Positions 8,253 through 17,423 of a stretch of DNA of 64,000 nucleotides are shown here, in pieces; position 1 is the stretch's first letter; each line of letters opens with the position of its first letter. A program made the translations under genes and the position numbers. This DNA comes from Bog-756 sp963806455 (GTDB lineage: Bacteria > Actinomycetota > Acidimicrobiia > Acidimicrobiales > RAAP-2), in the NCBI GenBank assembly GCA_963806455.1, contig CAWDXZ010000001.1:434001-498000 (forward strand), read 5' to 3'. The notes under the pieces are model-generated. The model worked only from the letters and a program-made list of their open reading frames with translations. It was not told where the DNA came from and made no database searches.

Positions 8253-9391
8253 TCAACCGGTCCGCAACGCCCGCAATCCGGCCACGACGGGGGCGAAGGC
8301 CGATGCGAAGGCGTCGACGTCGGCGGCGGTCGTGGACCAACCGACCGAGACGCGAAGTGAGCGCTCGGCATCGACCCCCATGGCCTCGAGCACCGGGGAG
8401 GGCTCGAGGCTCTCCGACGAGCACGACGAGCCGGAGTGGGCGGCGATGCCGGACTGGTCCAGCCCGAGCAGGACCGGCTCGGCCTCGACCCCCTCGACCC
8501 CGAGGCAGACGATGTGGGGCAGGCGGTCCATCGGGTCGCCGAGCACGTGCACGCCGGCCACGGCCGTGGCCACCTGGGCCAGCTGTTCGCTCTGCGCCCG
8601 GGCGACGGACGCCTCCGCCGCCACGGCGCTGGCCGTGGCCAGGGCGGCGGCGGCCGCACCGAAGCCGATGGCCCCCGAGACGTTCTCGAGCCCGGCCCGG
8701 CGCGCCCGCTCCTGTTCCCCCCGACCAGCAGCGGTTCGACCCGGATGCCCCGGCCGACGATGAGGGCGCCCACCCCGGCCGGGCCCCCGAGCTTGTGCGA
8801 GGAGACCGAGACCAGGTCGGCACCGAGCGCCCCGAGGTCCAGGGGCACGTGGCCGGCGGCGGCGGCCGCGTCGACGTGGACCAGGGTGTCCAGCCCCCGG
8901 CACCGGTCGACGAACTCGGCGACCGGTTGGAGGGTGCCCACTTCGTGGTTGCCCCATTGGCAGTGCACCAGCACGGGGTCCCGGCCGTGGGTCGAGCGAC
9001 ACCGTTCGAGCGCCTCGTCGAGCCCCCCGACCCGACCCCGCCCGTCGACGGCGATGGGGACGAGCGGCCCGGCGCGGACCGAGGCCTGGCGCACGGCCGA
9101 GTGCTCGACCGCGGCGCAGCCGACGGGCCCCCCGCCCGCCGCCGCCCCCCAGACCGCAGCATTGACGGCCTCGGTACCGCCGGAGGTGAACACCACCTGG
9201 CGGGGCCGCACCCCGAACAGGCCGGCCACCTGCTCCCGGGCCGCCTCGAGGGCGGCTCGGACCATCCGGCCCTCGGTGTGCACCCGGCCCGGGTCGGCCG
9301 TGACGCCCTCCCGGTCCCAGTCGGCCATGGCCTGCCGGGCCTCGGGACGGATCGGTGTGGTCGAGGCGTGGTCGAGGTAGTGACGGGCCAC
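8253..9391 (-). pseudogene. Cysteine desulfurase (NifS/IscS family), interrupted by one frameshift
   Basis: Two frames together give a complete PLP-dependent cysteine desulfurase of about 379 residues. The first carries YLDHASTTPIRPEA and the PLP lysine motif SSHKLGGPAGVGAL, and runs to LLVGG. The second continues with QERARRAGLENVSGAIGFG and includes the catalytic cysteine loop SGSSCSSESLEPSPVL. The switch falls in a C6 run on the plus strand (8717-8722); one more base restores VGGEQERARRAGLENV. The enzyme would supply persulfide sulfur for Fe-S clusters, which fits the adjacent SufR-like regulator and Mrp. The GTG at 9391 starts 14 bases after the regulator stop. It may be a sequencing error rather than a dead gene. 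Confidence 0.85.
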
Positions 9392-9405
9392 GGTCCCCGG
9401 TGCCG

Positions 9406-10191
9406 TCAGACCACGGCGGCGCAGGCGTCGTCGCCGCGGGCACGCGACGACGACAGGACCACCGGGACGTTCCCACCGGGGTCCTCGCCGCACAACCCGG
9501 ACAGCAGTCCCTTGACCATGCCCCGGTCGACGGCACAGAGCACCGGGTACTGCGAGGCGGCGTCGCCGAAGGGGCAGTTGTCGGCCACCACCGCGGTGGC
9601 GGCGCCCTGGTCCTCGGCATGGGCGTCGAAGCCGTGGGCGGTCAGGGTGTCGGCGATGGCGTGCATGGCCGTCCGGAGCGACCGCTGGCCCTCGCCCGGT
9701 GACATCTGGTTCGCCAGGGTGCGCCCGTACTCCTCACCGACGCGCTCGGCCATGCCCTCGGCCGCCGCCGGTCCGAGCAGCTGCATGGCCTCCTGCAACA
9801 GCAGCACCAGCAGGTCGTCGCGCCGGGTGAGCAGGTCGAGCGTCGGGTCGTTGCCGACGGCCCGGAACCGCTTGGAGGGACGGCCGGCACCCTGCCCGAC
9901 CGGGCGCTCCATGGTGACCTCGACATAGCCGCCGGTGGCCAGCCGTTCCAGATGATGCCGGGCGACATTGGGGTGCAGGGAGAAGCGGGCGGCGACCTCC
10001 GAGGCGGTGGTCCCCGGATTGGACCGGACGAACAGATAGATCTCTCGCCGGGTCGGGTCCCCGAACGCCGAGGTCACCGCGGTGACGGCCGCCGAGAAGT
10101 GACTGTCGGAGGGATCGGGCTCGGTCCGGGCGACCGGCATCACCGGGGCGGCGCCCGGCTCGGCGATCGGGCTGTCCGGGACCGGTGGCAC
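9406..10191 (-). CDS. SufR-like iron-sulfur-responsive transcriptional regulator
   Basis: 261 residues. An ArsR/MarR-like winged helix occupies about residues 35-110 (DPTRREIYLFVRSNPG, then HPNVARHHLERLATGGYV). The C-terminal half has cysteines in NCPF, VLCAVD and GLCGED, the first two separated by 12 residues, and one more in the last ten residues. SufR proteins use such cysteines to bind an Fe-S cluster and repress suf genes. The gene precedes the cysteine desulfurase and is divergent from mrp, so it probably senses Fe-S status and controls both sides. Specific cluster ligands are inferred. Confidence 0.75.
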   Translation of the reverse strand: MPPVPDSPIAEPGAAPVMPVARTEPDPSDSHFSAAVTAVTSAFGDPTRREIYLFVRSNPGTTASEVAARFSLHPNVARHHLERLATGGYVEVTMERPVGQGAGRPSKRFRAVGNDPTLDLLTRRDDLLVLLLQEAMQLLGPAAAEGMAERVGEEYGRTLANQMSPGEGQRSLRTAMHAIADTLTAHGFDAHAEDQGAATAVVADNCPFGDAASQYPVLCAVDRGMVKGLLSGLCGEDPGGNVPVVLSSSRARGDDACAAVV

Positions 10192-10238
10192 GCCACCTAG
10201 TCTACCGGTGGCGCCGGATTTCCCCGAGGAGAAGGCAG

Positions 10239-11405
10239 ATGTCGATCGACGAGTCCCAGGTCGTAGCGGCCGTCGGCGGGGTCGTCGACCCCGAATTGCG
10301 ACGCCCGCTGTCCGAGTTGGGCATGGTCGGGGCGGTCCGGGCCCGGCGCCGGGGCGTGGTGGTGGAGGTGGCTCTGCCCGTGGCCCACTACCCGCAGGTG
10401 GACGAGTTGGTGGACCGGGTCCGCCGGGCGGCGGAGGCTCAGCCCGGGGTGGGGGAGGTGAGCGTCGACACCGCGGTGATGGACGAGCCGTCCCGGGCCC
10501 GGCTGCGCACCTTGCTCCGCGGGGACCCGGTCGACGGCGGGACGGCGGGGCCCGACGGCCACGGTCATTCCCATGGGGCGCCCGTCGGCCACGAGGAGGG
10601 GCGGCCGAACCGCTTCATGCGTCCCCGGTCGAAGACCCGGATCCTCGGGATCGCGTCGGGGAAGGGGGGCGTCGGCAAGTCGTCGGTCACCGTCAACCTG
10701 GCCGTGGCACTGGCCCGGATGGGCTTCGACGTCGGGATCCTCGATGCCGACGTCTACGGTTTCTCGGTGCCCGGGATGCTCGGCGCGACCGCCGACCCGT
10801 TGATCATCGGGGACCTCGTGGTGCCGCCCGCCGCCAACGGTGTGCGCTGTCTGTCGATGGGGTACTTCGTCCCGGACGAGACGCCGGTGATCTGGCGCGG
10901 GCCGATGCTCCACAAGGCGCTCGAGCAGTTCCTGGTCGACGCCTACTGGGGGGAGCCGGACTTCCTGCTGATCGACATGCCCCCCGGCACGGGTGACGTC
11001 ACGCTCTCGCTCGGCCAGTACCTGACCAAAACGGAGGTCTTCGTCGTCACCACGCCCCAGGCCGCCGCCGAGCGCGTGGCCCAACGGTCGGCCTACGCCG
11101 CCCGCAAGCTCAAGCTCACCGTGCGCGGCGTCATCGAGAACATGAGCTGGTTCACCGCCGACGACGGCCGGCGCTACGAGCTGTTCGGCTCGGGCGGGGG
11201 CCACCAGCTCGCCGACCAGCTCGGGGTGCCGCTGCTGGCCCAGGTGCCCCTGGTGCCCCGACTGCGCCAGGGAGGGGACATCGGGGTGCCGGTGACGGTG
11301 GCCGAGCCGGACGGTGAGGTGGCCGGGGTCTTCGACGGTCTGGCCGCCTCCATCGTCGACCTCGGGCCGGCACGCGTGTACCGCAAGGAGCTCACCGTCC
11401 GCTGA
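10239..11405 (+). CDS. mrp: Mrp/ApbC-type Fe-S cluster carrier ATPase
   Basis: 388 residues. An N-terminal DUF59/MIP18-like domain (about 1-95) is joined by a histidine-rich linker (near 105-120, HGHSHGAPVGH) to a P-loop domain with GKGGVGKSSVTVNLAVAL near residue 141 and DMPPGTGDVTLSL. Mrp proteins bind and transfer Fe-S clusters in the cytoplasm. The usual CxxC after ENMS is absent (ENMSWFTADDGRRY); I recall the same in other actinobacterial homologues. The ATG at 10239 follows the ribosome site GAGGAGAAGG. The gene is divergent from the SufR-like regulator. Confidence 0.88.
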   Translation: MSIDESQVVAAVGGVVDPELRRPLSELGMVGAVRARRRGVVVEVALPVAHYPQVDELVDRVRRAAEAQPGVGEVSVDTAVMDEPSRARLRTLLRGDPVDGGTAGPDGHGHSHGAPVGHEEGRPNRFMRPRSKTRILGIASGKGGVGKSSVTVNLAVALARMGFDVGILDADVYGFSVPGMLGATADPLIIGDLVVPPAANGVRCLSMGYFVPDETPVIWRGPMLHKALEQFLVDAYWGEPDFLLIDMPPGTGDVTLSLGQYLTKTEVFVVTTPQAAAERVAQRSAYAARKLKLTVRGVIENMSWFTADDGRRYELFGSGGGHQLADQLGVPLLAQVPLVPRLRQGGDIGVPVTVAEPDGEVAGVFDGLAASIVDLGPARVYRKELTVR

Positions 11406-11409
11406 AGCC

Positions 11410-11428
11410 CCGGGGCGTCCGACCCCGG
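11410..11428. terminator. Short hairpin between convergent mrp and cfa
   Basis: CCGGGG and CCCCGG form a 6-bp GC stem with a 7-base loop directly after the mrp stop, between two convergent genes. No T-tract, so function is uncertain. Confidence 0.35.
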
Positions 11429-11444
11429 CCCGGGACCGGCGCCG

Positions 11445-12842
11445 TCAGTCGAAACCCCGGCGGGTGGCGGGCATCCCGCTCCGCCCCGAGGCATCGGGCA
11501 CCACCCCGAGCACCTGGTGGATGGCCAGGCCTCCGTCGTCGAAACCGTTGGCCGACGCGGCCATGTACAGCCGCCAGATGTCGGCCCGGGGCCGGCCCAC
11601 CAGGGCCACCGCCTGGTCCCAGTGCGCCTCGAGGTTCCCCACCCAGTGGTGCAGGGTGCGCGAGTAGTGCTCGCGCAGCGACTCCACGTCGCGCACCTCG
11701 AACCCGGTCCGCTGCATCGCCCCGATGACGTCGGCCACGTCGAGCAGCTCGCCGTCGGGGAACACGTAGCGGCCGACGAACGACCGTCGACCGAGCACGG
11801 ATCCTCCCGGCTTCGAGATGGCGTGGTTGAGCAGCCTCCCCTGAGGAGAGAGGAGCCCCCGCAGGGTCTCGAAGTACCGGGTCATGAGGGCCGAGCCCAC
11901 GTGCTCGAACATGCCGATGGACGAGATGGCGTCGAACTGCTCGCCCCGAAGGCGGCGGTAGTCCTGTTGCCGGATCTCGACCCGGTCCTCCAGCCCGGCC
12001 TCGGCCACCCGGCGAGTGGCCTCCTCGGCCTGCTCCCGGCTGAGGGTGACCCCGACCACCCTGGCGCCGTGCTGGCCGGCGGCGTGCATGGCCATCGATC
12101 CCCAACCGCACCCGACGTCGAGGAGGTGGGCGCCCGGTCGTCGGTCGAGTCCGAGCTTGCGGCAGATGAGCTCGTACTTGGCGGCCTGCGCCTCCTCCAG
12201 CGTGGTGTCGGCCGCCACGAAACGGGCGCACGAGTAGGTCATGCTCGGTCCGAGGACCAGGTGGTAGAAGTCGTTGCCCACGTCGTAGTGGTGGCTGACC
12301 ACCTGGGCGTCCCGCGACGGCGAGTGCACCCGGCCCGCCGGACGGCACTCCTCGGGTGGAGCGGGCAACGGAGGCTTGAGCGCACCGAGCTGCCGAGCCG
12401 CGGTCACCAGGCTGGGGAGGGCGCGCCATCCGATGCGTCGGAGATCGCCGTGCGATGCGTCGTGCAGGATGCGCAGGAGGGCGAAGAGGTCCCCCTCGAC
12501 GGTGAGGTCGCCGGCGACGAAGGCCCGTGCCACGCCGAGCTCGCCGGGCGCCCACAGCATGCGCCGGACGGCGTCGACCGAAGCGATCGTCAGGGTCCCG
12601 ACGGCGTCCTCCGGGCCGACCGCACTGCCGTCCCAGAACACGAACCGGACGGGCACCCGCCTCCCGACGATCGCTTCCAGCAGCGGCCCGACGGTATCGG
12701 CCACCCGTGCCCCCGGTGGGCCGTCCCGGCGGGGTCCCTCGCCGGTGACCCCGCCCCCACCGGCCGGTTGGAGGGGCGTCACCGCGAGGTCCGAGGGCCG
12801 GTCGTCGGTGGTCGCTGACTGGCTCGACATCCGGGTGACCAT
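11445..12842 (-). CDS. cfa: Cyclopropane-fatty-acyl-phospholipid synthase family methyltransferase
   Basis: 465 residues. The family signature HHYDVGNDFYHLVLGPSMTY precedes the SAM-binding motif LLDVGCGWGSMAM near residue 239. The N-terminal 200 residues match the lipid-binding region of Cfa enzymes. The reaction adds a methylene from SAM to double bonds of membrane phospholipid acyl chains. Related actinobacterial members instead methylate acyl chains or mycolates, so the product is not certain. The ATG at 12842 has a strong ribosome site (AGGAGG, 5 bases upstream). Convergent with mrp. Confidence 0.85.
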   Translation of the reverse strand: MVTRMSSQSATTDDRPSDLAVTPLQPAGGGGVTGEGPRRDGPPGARVADTVGPLLEAIVGRRVPVRFVFWDGSAVGPEDAVGTLTIASVDAVRRMLWAPGELGVARAFVAGDLTVEGDLFALLRILHDASHGDLRRIGWRALPSLVTAARQLGALKPPLPAPPEECRPAGRVHSPSRDAQVVSHHYDVGNDFYHLVLGPSMTYSCARFVAADTTLEEAQAAKYELICRKLGLDRRPGAHLLDVGCGWGSMAMHAAGQHGARVVGVTLSREQAEEATRRVAEAGLEDRVEIRQQDYRRLRGEQFDAISSIGMFEHVGSALMTRYFETLRGLLSPQGRLLNHAISKPGGSVLGRRSFVGRYVFPDGELLDVADVIGAMQRTGFEVRDVESLREHYSRTLHHWVGNLEAHWDQAVALVGRPRADIWRLYMAASANGFDDGGLAIHQVLGVVPDASGRSGMPATRRGFD

Positions 12843-12967
12843 GGGTACCTCCTCGCTCGGGCGCGGCTCGCCCCGCCGTCGATCCTACGGTCAGAGTCCC
12901 GACGGCCGCCGTCCCCGGCGGACCCGAGCCGGATTGGGGGCCAGCCGTTCATTGCTACGGTGCAGAC

Positions 12968-13438
12968 GTGGGTGGCTCCCCAGTGCTCCTGTGCACCGAC
13001 GGGTCCGACCGATCGGTGAAGTCCCTCGCCGCCGGGCTCGCCGTGCTCGGAGACGGTGCCCCCTACACCGTGGTCACCGTGGCCGAGGTGCCCGATCCGA
13101 CCGTGCTGACGGGCTCCGGGTTCGCCGGGGGCGTGGTCTCGCCGGAGGAGTTCGAAGTTGAGACGCAGGCCGCCATCGACGCGGCCCGGGCCGTCGTGGA
13201 CGGCACCATCCGCGCCCTGGGGCTGGTCGGGGCCGAGCCCCGGGTGGTCCCCGGCGATCCGGGGCCGGCCATCTGCACGCTGGCCTCACAGCTGTCGGCC
13301 TCGGCCGTCGTGATCGGCAGCCGGGGTCGCGGCGGTCTCAAGCGGGCCGTGCTCGGATCGGTCTCGGACCATGTCGTCCGGCACGCACCGTGCCCGGTGC
13401 TCGTGGCCCGCCAACCGGGCCCCTCGCCTGCCGCCTGA
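12968..13438 (+). CDS. Universal stress protein (UspA family)
   Basis: 156 residues in a single Usp domain. The start is a GTG (VGGSPVLLCTDGSD). The ATP-binding signature GSRGRGGLKRAVLGSVSDHVV near residue 118 and the closing CPVLVAR are both present, so an ATP-binding Usp is expected. Such proteins respond to stress or energy limitation. It stands alone between a divergent cfa and a convergent dgt. Confidence 0.88.
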   Translation: MGGSPVLLCTDGSDRSVKSLAAGLAVLGDGAPYTVVTVAEVPDPTVLTGSGFAGGVVSPEEFEVETQAAIDAARAVVDGTIRALGLVGAEPRVVPGDPGPAICTLASQLSASAVVIGSRGRGGLKRAVLGSVSDHVVRHAPCPVLVARQPGPSPAA

Positions 13439-13462
13439 CCCCGACCGGCCTGGCGACCCCGA

Positions 13463-14713
13463 TCAGAAACGGCCGCCCACACCGGCCGGGAGCTTGTCCG
13501 GGTCCCAGCCGAGCAGGGCGACAGCCTGGTGGAAGGCAAAGCGGTCGGTCATCCCGGCCACATACGCCACCGCGGCACGGACGGCCCCGGGCTCACCGCC
13601 GGTCAGGCCCGGGCTCCGTCCCGCTTCGTCGGGGATCAGGTTGGGCCGGTCGCTGAAGTGGTCCACCAGCGCCCGCAGGACGGCCACCACCGCCCGCCCC
13701 TGCGCCACCGAGCTCGGGCGGAGGTAGATGTGCTCGTAGTTGCTGGCGCGGAAGGCGGCCAACGCCTCGGCCTGCTCTTCGGCCATGGCCACCCGACCCG
13801 TGGTCAGCACCGTCGACACCAGGGCGTCGATGAAGGTGCCGAGCTGCCGGCCCCGGCTGTCGCCGCACCGCTCGCGCACCACTGCCGGCAGGGCGTCGGC
13901 CGTCACGATCCCGCTCCACACCGCGTCCTCGAAGTCGTGGCAGACATAGGCGATCCGGTCGGCCCAGCTCACCACCTCGCCTTCGGGCGTGGAGGGGGCG
14001 GGCCTCGACCACGAGTGGTTGCGGATGCCGTCGAGGGTCTCCCGGCAGAGGTTGAGGGGGGCGAGCGAGACGTCGGCCCCCCAGGGGGCGTGGTCGAACC
14101 CTTCGTCGAGGTACGGGGAGAGGGCGTCCTCGCTGGCATGCCCGCCGGGGCCATGGCCGCAGTCGTGTCCGAGGGCGATGGCCTCGGTCAGGGCCACGTT
14201 GAGGCCACAGGCCCGGGCCACGCTGGTTGCCACCTGGGCCACCTCGAGGGCATGGGTGAGCCGGGTGCGCTGGTGGTCGTCGGGGAACACGAAGACCTGT
14301 GTCTTGCCGGCCAGGCGGCGGAAGGACGTGGCGTGGAGGATGCGGTCGCGGTCCCGTTCGAAGCAGGTGCGCCACGGGTCCGGCGCTTCGGGTGTCAACC
14401 GCTGGCCGGCACCCTTCGCCCGGGTGGCCCCCGGCGCCGATCGCGCCCGTTCGGCCTCCTCGCGGGCGTCGCGGTCGAGTCCGTCGGCCGGGCGCCCCAC
14501 ATCGCCGCCGCGGCTGTCGGCGTGGGCGAACCGGATCCCCGAACCGTCGTGACCGGCCATGGTCGAGGCCCAGCGCCGGTTCCGCTCGTTCTCCCCGTGG
14601 AGGACCGGCCGGCCGGGCGCGGCGGCCTCGGCCCACCCGGCCCGGCGTCCCGCCCCGCCGGCCGCTGCCGGGGCCCGGTCCTGTTCCCGCCCCGTCTCCG
14701 ATGTGCTCGCCAT
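13463..14713 (-). CDS. dgt: Deoxyguanosinetriphosphate triphosphohydrolase-like HD protein
   Basis: 416 residues. The HD metal site is visible as RLTHALEV (first His), GHDCGHGPGGH near residues 182-192 and SWADRIAYVCHD downstream. The family start FERDRDRILHATSFRRLAGKTQVF is well kept. Members cleave dNTPs, especially dGTP, to nucleoside and triphosphate. About 110 Ala/Arg-rich residues precede this motif, so the true start could be further in, for example the Met of MAGHDGSGIRF. The gene is convergent with uspA. Confidence 0.85.
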   Translation of the reverse strand: MASTSETGREQDRAPAAAGGAGRRAGWAEAAAPGRPVLHGENERNRRWASTMAGHDGSGIRFAHADSRGGDVGRPADGLDRDAREEAERARSAPGATRAKGAGQRLTPEAPDPWRTCFERDRDRILHATSFRRLAGKTQVFVFPDDHQRTRLTHALEVAQVATSVARACGLNVALTEAIALGHDCGHGPGGHASEDALSPYLDEGFDHAPWGADVSLAPLNLCRETLDGIRNHSWSRPAPSTPEGEVVSWADRIAYVCHDFEDAVWSGIVTADALPAVVRERCGDSRGRQLGTFIDALVSTVLTTGRVAMAEEQAEALAAFRASNYEHIYLRPSSVAQGRAVVAVLRALVDHFSDRPNLIPDEAGRSPGLTGGEPGAVRAAVAYVAGMTDRFAFHQAVALLGWDPDKLPAGVGGRF

Positions 14714-14859
14714 GTCGCTCCCATCGAGCCCGAAGGCCCTACCGACTGGGTCCAGTGTGCCCTACGCCTGTGACCGGTCCGGCCGGGGGCCCGGTGCGGA
14801 GCTTGTATCGTCGGTGGTGGCCCGGCGGACGGCTCGGGCCCCGGAGAGGAGCGTGCCAG

Positions 14860-15096
14860 GTGGACGTACGTATCGGGATCGTGCAATCGATGAAGGAGCT
14901 CGACATCGAGTTGCCGGACGATGCGGACCGCGAGAAGATCCTGGCCGACATCGAGTCGGCGCTGGCCGGAGACGGGACGATCCTGTGGCTGACCGATCGG
15001 AAGGGCCGCCAGGTGGGCGTGCCGGTGGGCAAGGTGGCCTATGTCGAGGTCGATCCCCCCATTTCGGACCGTCGGGTCGGCTTCGGCATCTCCTGA
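14860..15096 (+). CDS. DUF3107 family protein
   Basis: A 78-residue protein starting at GTG (VDVRIGIVQSMKELDIEL) after the ribosome site GGAGAGGAG. It has the DUF3107 features: an N-terminal VRIG strand, a helix with DREKILADIESAL, a central LTDRKGRQVGVPVGKVAYVEV and a closing RRVGFGI. The family is confined to actinobacteria, small and soluble, with no established function. It precedes two ArsA-like ATPases by 55 bases and may be co-transcribed with them. Confidence 0.85.
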   Translation: MDVRIGIVQSMKELDIELPDDADREKILADIESALAGDGTILWLTDRKGRQVGVPVGKVAYVEVDPPISDRRVGFGIS

Positions 15097-15151
15097 CCCG
15101 GCTGTCCGCTCACCCGAAGCGGCCCCGGCCGGACAGGGGGTCGCTCCGCCC

Positions 15152-16099
15152 ATGAGTCCGCTGCTCGACCTCAAGCTCGTCTTCGTCACCGGCAAGGGCG
15201 GGGTGGGCAAGACCACGGTGGCATCGGCGCTGGCGCTGTTCGCCTCGCTCCTCGGCAAGCGGGTGCTCATCTGCGAGGTCGACGCCCGGGGGGATGTCGC
15301 CGGCTTCTACGAAGCGCCTCCGACCGGCTTCAACGAGACCGAGGTCCTCCCCGGGCTGTTCGCCATGACCATGGACACCGAGGCCTCGTTGCGCGAGTAC
15401 CTCAAGCTGCAACTGCGCATCCCGGTGGTGGGGCGGATCGGCCCGCTGGCGAAGGCGTTCGACTTCGTGGCGACCGCCGCTCCCGGCGTCCGGGAGATCC
15501 TGACCGTGGGCAAGCTGGCCTACGAGGTCCGCGAGCGCCACTACGACCTGGTGGTGGTGGACGCCCCCGCCAGCGGGCACATCATCGGCCAGCTGGCCGC
15601 GCCGCAGGCCATCAACAGCCTGGTCAAAGTAGGCCTCATCCGGTCCCAGACCGACTGGATGCTCGACATCCTCTCGGACCCGCTGTCCACCGGGCTGGTG
15701 GCCGTGTGCACTCCTGAGGAGATGCCGGTCAACGAGACCATCGAGCTGGCCGGACGGGTGAAAGACGAGACCACCGTCCAGCTGTCGGCCGTGGTCGTGA
15801 ACCGGGTCCTGCCCGAGCTCTTCGGCCGCCAGGAGGAGGCGGTGTTCGACGTGCTCGGCCAGCCGACGCCCCTGGCCGAGCTGGGCCGGCTGGTGGGCGG
15901 CGACCCGGGCCCGGTCCTGGCCGCGGCGCGGCTGGCCGTCACCATGCGCCGTACCCGCGCCACCCACCTGGACAGGCTCCGCCACAACATCGACCCCGCC
16001 GTCCCCATGCTGTACCTCCCCTACCTGTTCACCCGGTCCCACGGGCTGCGGACCACCCGCCAGGTGGCCGCGTCGCTCGGCGAGGAGCTCGGGTACTGA
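15152..16099 (+). CDS. ArsA/Get3-like anion-transporting ATPase, first of a pair
   Basis: 315 residues. The deviant Walker A GKGGVGKTTVASALALFA is at residues 14-31, followed by CEVDARGDVAG and the switch motif VVVDAPASGHIIG. These are features of the ArsA/GET3 ATPase family. Mycobacteria encode a comparable adjacent pair (Rv3679/Rv3680), and this looks like the same arrangement. No arsenite-binding cysteines are obvious, so arsenic transport is not supported. The stop overlaps the next start (TGATG), so the two proteins probably form a complex. Confidence 0.82.
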   Translation: MSPLLDLKLVFVTGKGGVGKTTVASALALFASLLGKRVLICEVDARGDVAGFYEAPPTGFNETEVLPGLFAMTMDTEASLREYLKLQLRIPVVGRIGPLAKAFDFVATAAPGVREILTVGKLAYEVRERHYDLVVVDAPASGHIIGQLAAPQAINSLVKVGLIRSQTDWMLDILSDPLSTGLVAVCTPEEMPVNETIELAGRVKDETTVQLSAVVVNRVLPELFGRQEEAVFDVLGQPTPLAELGRLVGGDPGPVLAAARLAVTMRRTRATHLDRLRHNIDPAVPMLYLPYLFTRSHGLRTTRQVAASLGEELGY

Positions 16100-17367
16100 T
16101 GGCCGCGGCCCGTTCCGGGCGCCCCGGGCGCGGGGCCCAGACCGCCGCGGCGGCCGACGCCGGGGGGCTGTTCCACGGATCGAAGGCCTCCGGCGCCGGC
16201 CGCGGGTCGATGGACGGCCTGCTGGCCACCAAGGAGATCGCCGTCGCCTGCGGCCCGGGCGGGGTCGGCAAGACCACCACGGCGGCGGCGGCGGCGCTGA
16301 TGGCCACGCTGCGCCACGGGAGCAAGGTGCTCGTCCTCACCGTGGACCCGGCCAGGAGGCTGGCCAATGCCCTCGGCCTCGACGGGATCGGCAATGCCGA
16401 GCACCGAGTCCCCGACGAGGCCTTCCGGGCCGCCGGGCTCAAGCCGCGGGGCGAGCTGTGGGCGGCCATGCTGGACACCAAGGAGTCATGGGACGCGCTC
16501 ATCCGCCGGCATGCGCCAGATGCCCGGACGAGGAACGAGATCCTGGCCAACCCGCTGTACCAGAACATCTCGGGACGGTTCGTCCAGAGCCACGACTACA
16601 TCGCCATGGAGCGGCTCTATGAGATCCACTCCGAGAGCGACTACGACCTCATCGTGGTGGACACCCCACCCACCAGGAACGCGCTCGACTTCCTCGACGC
16701 CCCGCAGCGCATGGCGGACTTCTTCTCGTCCCGCCTCCTGCGATGGCTGATCGTGCCCTACCGGTCGAGGCTGGTCAACATGGCCACCAAGCCCTTCTAC
16801 CAGATCGCCGACCGCATCCTCGGCACCGAGTTCCTCGCCGACATCTCCGAGTTCTTCGTGCTCTTCCAGTCGATGTACGAGGGGTTCGTCGCCCGCGCCG
16901 AGTCGGTCGGGCGGTTGCTGTCGGACCGGCGCACGACCTTCGCCGTGGTGTCGACCCTCGAGGCCGTCCCACTGCTCGAGGCGGAATTCTTCGCCGAACA
17001 GCTCACCTCGCGTCATCTGCACCTGGGTGCCATCGTGCTCAACAAGGTGCTGCCCGACTACCTGCGCGGCCCCGAGGGGACGGCGGTGGCCGAATCGATG
17101 CGCGAGCAGGCCGGTGACCTGGCCGGGGAACTGGCCCCGGTGCTGGCCGCCGTCGACGCCGATCTGCACGACCGCGACCAGGTCGCCCGGGTGCTTACCG
17201 AGGTGGCCGACAGCTACCTGAATTTCCAGGTGGTGGCCCTCCGGGAGCTGGAGGAACGGGCCATGTTGTCGGTGGTCCCCGACGTGCTGGCCACCGTGCC
17301 CTTCTTCGACACCGACATCTACGACCTGGCCGGCCTGCTCAGGCTGGGCGAGCAGATCTGGGACTGA
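16099..17367 (+). CDS. ArsA/Get3-like ATPase, second of a pair
   Basis: 422 residues. About 45 Ala/Gly-rich residues precede the P-loop, which reads GPGGVGKTTTAAAAALMAT at about 53-71. The signature lysine of the deviant Walker A (GKGG) is replaced by Pro, while the general P-loop Lys is kept. VLTVDPARRLANALGLDG and VVDTPPTRNALDFLDAP follow. Unequal P-loops within such a pair suggest one subunit leads catalysis. Coupled to the upstream gene by a 1-base overlap. The client or substrate is unknown. Confidence 0.82.
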   Translation: MAAARSGRPGRGAQTAAAADAGGLFHGSKASGAGRGSMDGLLATKEIAVACGPGGVGKTTTAAAAALMATLRHGSKVLVLTVDPARRLANALGLDGIGNAEHRVPDEAFRAAGLKPRGELWAAMLDTKESWDALIRRHAPDARTRNEILANPLYQNISGRFVQSHDYIAMERLYEIHSESDYDLIVVDTPPTRNALDFLDAPQRMADFFSSRLLRWLIVPYRSRLVNMATKPFYQIADRILGTEFLADISEFFVLFQSMYEGFVARAESVGRLLSDRRTTFAVVSTLEAVPLLEAEFFAEQLTSRHLHLGAIVLNKVLPDYLRGPEGTAVAESMREQAGDLAGELAPVLAAVDADLHDRDQVARVLTEVADSYLNFQVVALRELEERAMLSVVPDVLATVPFFDTDIYDLAGLLRLGEQIWD

Positions 17368-17423
17368 CGGGCGGCCCCGGCGTCCGGGCCGGCCGCCCGA
17401 CCCGGCTGACTTACGATGCAGTC

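Noticed and set aside
7247..9493. A single 748-codon minus-strand frame joining cysteine desulfurase and quinone oxidoreductase
   Set aside because: The middle part is not desulfurase-like; the correct continuation lies in another frame and the oxidoreductase has its own family start. The join comes from a frameshift.
16099..17367. Arsenite efflux ATPase function for the ArsA-like genes
   Set aside because: No arsenite-binding cysteine triad and no arsB, arsC or arsR neighbours.
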